Part shown: positions 59,601-64,000 of the stretch, one piece after another | How positions within the stretch are numbered: the first letter of the stretch is position 1 | How the letters are laid out: the number at the start of each line of letters is the position of its first letter | Assembly (NCBI GenBank): GCA_964020155.1 | Contig: OZ026557.1 | Location: forward strand, 4,687,466 to 4,751,465 | DNA from: Chondrilla cf. caribensis | Lineage: Eukaryota > Porifera > Demospongiae > Chondrillida > Chondrillidae | Direction: 5' to 3' | Length of the DNA: 64,000 nucleotides | Notes under the pieces: model-generated | The model's database searches: none | Told to the model about the DNA's origin: nothing | Seen by the model: the letters and a program-made list of their open reading frames with translations, nothing else | Position numbers and translations under genes: made by a program

Positions 59601-62600
59601 ATAGAAGTGTAATATTCCTTGTGGTGATCACTCAGGTGATTTGACATCACGTTGCTGGTCACCAAGGGCTGCCCAGTGTCCGTGACAAACTCACCAACAC
59701 AATTTCGGATGCATACAAACCGTCCTGAGTGTGCTATGGGCCTCGTGGTGACAAGCAAAAAAATGTCAATTTTTATGCTTGTCACCACGACCTCTCATGT
59801 GTGCACATAATGCATTATAGCTCTAATACGAAAGCACGGACACACTCCTGGAACTAATACGGTCCTTGTGATAACAAAAATGATAGGTTTTGTTGCTAAT
59901 AAAAATTCCCCCATATGTCCATATGGCACATAGTGTTATACATTTGTATGTACATTTCAATAGAAGTGTAATACTCCTTGTGGTGATTACTCAGGTGATT
60001 TGACACCACCTTGCTGGTCACCAAGGGCTGCCCAGTGTCCGTGACAAACTCACCAACACAATTTCGGATGCATACAAACCGTCCTGAGTGTGCTATGGGC
60101 CACGTGGTGACAAGCAAAAAAATGTCAATTTTTATGCTTGTCACCACGACCTCTCATGTGTGCATATAATGCATTATAGCTCTAATACGAATGCACGGAC
60201 ACACTCCTGGAACTAATACGGTCCTTTTGATAACAAAAATGATAGGTTTTGTTGCTAATAAAAATTTCCCCATGTGTCCATATGGCACATAGTGTTATAC
60301 ATTTGTATGTACATTTCAATAGAAGTGTAATATTCCTTGTGGTGATCACTCAGGTGATTTGACACCACCTTGCCGGTCACCAAGGGCTGCCCAGTGTCCG
60401 TGACAAACTCACCAACACAATTTCGGATGCATACAAACCGTCCTGAGTGTGCTATGGGCCTCGTGGTGACAAGCAAAAAAATGTCGATTTTTATGCTTGT
60501 CACCACGACCTCTCCTGTGTGCACATAATGCATTATAGCTCTAATACGAAAGCACGGACACACTCCTGGAACTAATACGGTCCTTGTGATAACAAAAATG
60601 ATAGGTTTTGTTGCTAATAAAAATTCCCCCATATGTCCATATGGCACATAGCATTATACATTTGTATGTACATTTCAATAGAAGTGTGATATTCCTTGTG
60701 GTGATAACTCAGGTGATTTGACACCACCTTGCTGGTCACCAAGGGCTGCCCAGTGTCCGTGACAAACTCGCCAACACATTTTCGGATGCATACAAACCGT
60801 CCTGAGTGTGCTATGGGCCTCGTGGTGACAAGCAAAAAATGTCAATTTTTATGCTTGTCACCACGACCTCTCCTGTGTGCACATAATGCATCATAGATCT
60901 AATACGAATGCACGGACATACTCCTGGAACTAATATGGTCCTTGTGATAACAAAAATGTTAGGTTTTGTTGCTAATAGAAATTCCCCCAGGTGTCCATAT
61001 GGCACATAGCATCATACATTTGCATGTACATTTCAATAGAAGTGTAATATTCCTTGTGGTGATCACTCAGGTGATTTGACATCATGTTGCTGGTCACCAA
61101 GGGCTGCTCAGTGTCCGTGACAAACTCACCAACACAATTTCGGATGCATACAAACCATCCTGAGTGTGCTATGGGCCTCGTGGTGACAAGCAAAAAAATG
61201 TCAATTTTTATGCTTGTCACCATGGCCTCTCCTGTGTGCACATAATGCATTGTAGCTCTAATACAAAAGCACGGACACACTCCTGGAACTAATACGGTCC
61301 TTGTGATAACAAAAATGTTAGGTTTTGTTGCTAATAAAAATTCCCCCAGGTGTCCATATGGCACATAGCATTATACATTTGTATGTACATTTCAATAGAT
61401 GTGTAATATTCCTTGTGGTGATTACTCAGGTAATTTTACACCACCTTGCTGGTCACCAAGGGCTGCCCAGTGTCCGTGACAAACTCACCAACACATTTTC
61501 GGATGCATACAAACCGTCCTGAGTGTGCTATGGGCCTCGTGGTGACAAGCAAAAAATGTCAATTTTTATGCTTGTCACCACGACCTCTCCTGTGTGCATA
61601 TAATGCATTGTAGCTTTAATACGAAAGTACGGACACACTCCTGGAACTAATACGGTCCTTTTGATAACAAAAATGATAGGTTTTGTTGCTAATAAAAATT
61701 CCCCCAGGTGTCCATATGGCACATAGCATTATACATTTGTATGTACATTTCAATAGAAGTGTAATACTCCTTGTGGTGATTACTCAGGTGATTTGACACC
61801 ACCTTGCTGGTCACCAAGGACTGCCCAGTGTCCGTGACAAACTCACCAACACAATTTCGGATGCATACAAACCGTCCTGAGAGTGCTATGGGCCTCGTGG
61901 TGACAAGCAAAAAATGTCAATTTTTATGCTTGTCACCACGTCTCCTGTGTGCACATAATGCATTGTAGCTCTAATACGAATGCACGGACACACTCCTGGA
62001 ACTAATACGGTCCTTGTGATAACAAAAATGATAGGTTTTGTTGCTAATAGAAATTCCCCCAGGTGTCCATATGGCACATAGTATTATACATTTGTATGTA
62101 CATTTCAATAGAAGTGTAATATTCCTTGTGGTGATCACTCAGGTGATTTGACACCACCTTGCTGGTCACCAAGGGCTGCCCAGTGTCCGTGACAAACTCA
62201 CCAACACAATTTCGGATGCATACAAACCGTCCTGAGTGTGCTATGGGCCTCGTGGTGACAAGCAAAAAAATGTCAATTTTTATGCTTGTCACCACGACGT
62301 CTCCTGTGTGCACATAATGCATTGTAAATACGAATTCACGGACACACTCCTGGAACTAATACGGTCCTTTTGATAACAAAAATGAATGGTTTTGTTGGTG
62401 ATGAAAATTCTGGCATTTGTCTATATGGCACATAGCATTATACATTTGTATGTACATTTCAATAGAAGTGTAATATTCCTTGTGGTGATAACTCAGGTGA
62501 TTTGACATCACGTTGCTGGTCACCAAGGGCTGCCCAGTGTCCGTGTCAAACTCACCAACACAATTTGGGATGCATACAAACTGTCCTGAGTGTGCTATGG

Positions 62601-63234
62601 GCCTCGTGGTGACAAGCCAAAAAATGTCATTTTTCATGTTTGTCACCACGACCTATCCTGTGTGCACATAATGCATCATAGATCTAATACGAATGCACGG
62701 ACACACTCCTGGAACTAATACGGTCCTTTTGATAACAAAAATGAATGGTTTTGTTGGTGATGAAAATTCCCCCAGGTGTCCATATGGCACATAATATTAT
62801 ACATTTGTAGGTACATTTCAATACAAGTGTAATATTACTTGTGGTGATCACTCAGGTGATTTGACACCACCTTGCTGGTCACCAAGGGCTGCCCAGTGTC
62901 TGTGACAAACTCACCAACACAATTGGGATGCATACAAACCGTCCTGAGTGTGCTATGGGCCTCGTGGTGACAAGCAAAAAAATGTCAATTTTTATGCTTG
63001 TCACCACGACCTCTCCTGTGTGCACATAATGCATTGTAGCTCTAATACGAATGCATGGACACACTACTGGAACTAATACAGTCCTTTTGATAACAAAAAT
63101 GAATGGTTTTGTTGCTAATAAAATTTTCCCCAGGTGTCCATATGCATATAATATTATAATTTTGTATGTACATTTCAATAGAAGTGTAATATGCCTTGTG
63201 GTGATCACTCAGGTTATTTGACACCAACTTGCCT
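56640..63234. repeat. 358-bp satellite array, eighteen units
   Basis: The marker GGTCACCAAGGGCTGCCCAG (one unit has CTGCTCAG, another GGACTGCC) recurs 18 times from about 56793 to 62876 at 351-359-bp spacing. Each unit has the inverted repeat TCGTGGTGACAAGCA / TGCTTGTCACCACGA around an AT-rich loop. Open frames on the minus strand in every unit are by-products of the repeat, since 358 is not a multiple of three. The last two to three units near the right edge are the most diverged. Confidence 0.95.
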
Positions 63235-64000
63235 TTCTATTCTCTCCCATACTTTGTGGTGCTATGGCCAAAATTTAGCACCACCTTGAATAAGAAGGGT
63301 TACAGAGCACACAAAGAGATGAGAAGTGTTTCATAACTTAAATTACATCCCCATCTAGATTATTTGTATATATGAGGTTGACACGCCCCCTCTCCCACGA
63401 GATATACAAGATGGTACTAAGTGTTTTTCTTCTATTCTCTCCCATACTTTGAGGTGCAATGGCCAGAATTTGGCCATAGCACCACCTTGAATAACAAGGG
63501 TTACAAAGCACACAAAGAGATAGGAAGTGTTTCATGACTTAGTTTACATCCCCAGCTAGATTAGTTGAAATAATGAAGTTGACACACACCCTCTCCCACG
63601 AGATATACAAGATGGTGCCAAGTGTTTTTTCTCCTATTCTCTCCCATACATTGACCACGTGGTGCTATGGCCAGAATTTGGCCATAGCACCACCTTGAAT
63701 AACAAGGGTTACAAAGCACACAAAGAGATAGGAAGTGTTTCATGACTTAGTTTACATCCCCAGCTAGATTAGTTGAAAAAATGAGGTTGACACGCCCCCT
63801 CTCCCACAATATATACAAGATGGTACCAAGTGCTCTATTTCTCCTATTCTCCCCATACATTGGCACTCTCATTCACTGACTGTGGTGCAATGGCCAAAAT
63901 TTGGCCCAATAGCACCACCTTGAATTACAAGGGTTACAAAGCACACAAAGAGATGGGAAGTGTTTCATTACTCAGCTCGCATCCCCAGGTAGATTGGTTG
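63235..64000. repeat. 200-223-bp satellite, right block, about 3.5 units
   Basis: Units carry GTGTTTCAT markers at about 63328, 63528, 63737 and 63960, with AGGTTGACACGCCCCCTCTC and TTCTATTCTCTCCCATAC. They match the left 188-bp family with an added ATGGCCAAAATTTGGC segment. The array leaves the window at the right edge. Confidence 0.9.

Noticed and set aside
56573..63227. Repeated 60-130-codon minus-strand frames in the 358-bp satellite
   Set aside because: They recur once per unit because the unit is repeated. The period is not a multiple of three, ends shift between units, and no domain is seen.

Overview
The window is animal nuclear DNA. Its protein genes are split by many short GT-AG introns, the encoded families are metazoan (Mind bomb E3 ligases, a CDK11 kinase, a PC-esterase membrane protein), and introns and spacers are packed with CA/TG microsatellites, minisatellites and small inverted-repeat elements. 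Compact introns, dense genes and moderate AT richness would fit a sponge or another marine invertebrate with a compact genome. I cannot name the species from sequence alone.

Layout. (1) 238-331 (-): first coding exon of a gene leaving the left edge, with a CCDC50-like N-terminus. (2) 2654-46937 (-): five head-to-tail copies of a Mind bomb-like gene, called MIBL-A to MIBL-E here from left to right. Each runs right to left and encodes MIB/HERC2 - ZZ - MIB/HERC2 - MIB repeats - variable linker - ankyrin repeats - three RING fingers. Spacers are only about 0.3-1.0 kb. An extra truncated last exon sits between B and C. (3) 47514-49175 (-): a single-exon type II membrane PC-esterase (CPED1/NXPE-like); its 3' end is tandemly duplicated by 360 bp up to the MIBL-E start. 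(4) 49256-50398 (+): a two-exon, 176-residue single-pass membrane protein whose start lies 80 bp from the divergent PC-esterase start. (5) 50634-55097 (+): a complete ten-exon CDK11 (PITSLRE kinase), 698 residues. (6) 55.36-64.0 kb: satellite DNA. Eighteen 358-bp monomers carry a perfect 15-bp hairpin and are flanked on both sides by a second, older satellite family.

How it fits together. The MIBL genes predict RING E3 ubiquitin ligases, classically acting on Notch ligands. All five look intact, but they differ in a fast-changing Ser/Thr-rich linker, in module content (D lacks the first MIB repeat; only E keeps an extra ankyrin exon) and in exon fusion around RING1. E looks like the founder and A-D like products of repeated unequal exchange. 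CDK11 is a conserved single gene for transcription and splicing. Exon limits were read by eye from splice consensus and paralog comparison, so most are good to a few bases only.
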